Positions 63,292-64,000 of a DNA stretch of 64,000 nucleotides are shown here, piece after piece (position 1 is the stretch's first letter; the number at the start of each line of letters is the position of its first letter). The stretch comes from Protonemura montana (lineage: Eukaryota; Arthropoda; Insecta; Plecoptera; Nemouridae), in the NCBI GenBank assembly GCA_947568835.1, contig OX387603.1, positions 126,501-190,500 on the forward strand, read 5' to 3'. Under the pieces are notes generated by a model that worked only from the letters and a program-made list of their open reading frames with translations, was not told the DNA's origin and ran no database searches. The position numbers and the translations under genes were made by a program.

Positions 63292-63688
63292 CTGAAAAAC
63301 AGACGCCATTATTAGACAATTAAACACATTCTAACCACGACTCCTCGTTGCCTGCAACAAGTGCAATTGTACGCCATTCGTTCAGCAAAGCTACAACAGC
63401 GTTTTGAAGTTAATTGCAAAAATAATGTCAAAATGAAGTGGATATTGAAATAAACGATAGCAGTAAATCTAATAATGATTGTAATAGCGCCTCTGATATT
63501 GCGTCCCCGTATTTTCTCTGCTGTTATAAATTGAAGCCAAATAGATTATTTATAATTAAAAAGGCTGGGTTAAATGACCTCGGGTAAATTTGAATGCATA
63601 CTAATAACATAAATGTGGCGACCGAGAGTCGAGCTGCGACGGTTGAATTATTTAGTTGAATTGTAAAAAACGTAAAATGTCAACTTAC

Positions 63689-63819
63689 CGAAATAATTTG
63701 AGAGACATTTTGAGCCAACAGCAAGCAAGTTGATCTTCCACAGAGTTGTCTTGGCCAAGAGACGAGAAGACAGCACAACGTTCTCGTCGGAGAGTTCAGA
63801 AGCGAATGCCCGAGCTCCG
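63689..63819 (-). other. Exon-like segment, probably untranslated 5' exon
   Basis: A minus-strand stretch from CGGAGCTCGGGCATTCGC ends at ATTATTTCG|GTAAGTTGAC, a strong donor. CTGTTTTTAG before it could be an acceptor. It is CpG-richer than its flanks and could start the unidentified gene or SERCA. Confidence 0.35.
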
Positions 63820-64000
63820 CTAAAAACAGCCAGTAAACGGTTGGTGCGTGTTGGCGGGAAGTGAACTACCTGCTAATTGAACGACGCCACCTGGCTGCAT
63901 GCAGTGGTACTTAGCCGAACTGCTTGGAAAATATGAAAACATTCAAGAGAAAACATATTCCTCGGCGCAATTTTCCTTGCACTTACGAAACAAATTTATA

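Overview
The window reads as repeat-choked nuclear DNA of an animal, most likely an arthropod. The genes have introns with GT/AG splice sites. The SERCA pump ends in an insect/crustacean-style hydrophobic tail ([12 protein letters not shown]). A SINE family carries a head that matches 5S rRNA of the arthropod type. No bacterial genes, operons or CRISPR arrays are present. The class within arthropods cannot be told from this sequence.

Host genes that can be recognised. (1) FBXL4 (F-box/LRR protein 4) on the minus strand: three N-terminal coding exons at 39006-39799 and one C-terminal LRR exon at 32472-32638; the F-box and central LRR exons were not found. (2) A CCDC157-like coiled-coil gene on the plus strand, five exons at 39936-42358, head-to-head with FBXL4 across about 136 bp; no 3' end was found. 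(3) SERCA, the sarco/endoplasmic reticulum Ca2+ ATPase, on the minus strand, ten exons at 44006-50274. The SERCA model lacks exon 1 and the exons for M2 and the actuator domain, has an in-frame TAG, and reads NDASALK where the family has NDAPALK. (4) An unidentified minus-strand gene whose exons lie between about 56.3 and 63.8 kb, one of them containing nine copies of a 23-codon repeat.

Layout. 1-8 kb: 5S-SINE head array, a dispersed repeat, two 41-bp satellite arrays, a 34-bp minisatellite and a LINE inserted in it. 8-18 kb: SINE pieces, a 2.97-kb hAT-type element with an 8-bp target-site duplication and a giant internal palindrome, and minisatellites. 18-28 kb: Penelope-like element copies, two LINE fragments and degraded coding-like sequence. 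28-32.5 kb: a 4.6-kb pentanucleotide satellite that touches the FBXL4 LRR exon. 33-39 kb: hAT-like transposase fragment, second copy of the dispersed repeat, a tRNA-half array. 39-50.3 kb: the three host genes, with SERCA introns full of tandem repeats. 50.9-51.8 kb: a second pentanucleotide array. 52-64 kb: Mutator-like fragment, two 5S-SINEs, the unidentified gene and tRNA-derived repeats.

The main theme is local tandem amplification of functional modules. Three separate minisatellites are built from Pol III promoter parts (5S internal control region, 91 bp; tRNA A-box half, 52 bp; a unit with a perfect B box, 69 bp). Others copy exon edges: about 13 copies of a SERCA 3' splice site, a second duplicated SERCA acceptor, and the 23-codon exon repeat. 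Two more expand in frame inside a LINE reverse transcriptase gene. Whether the missing exons reflect gene decay or loss of DNA during assembly cannot be decided from the sequence alone.
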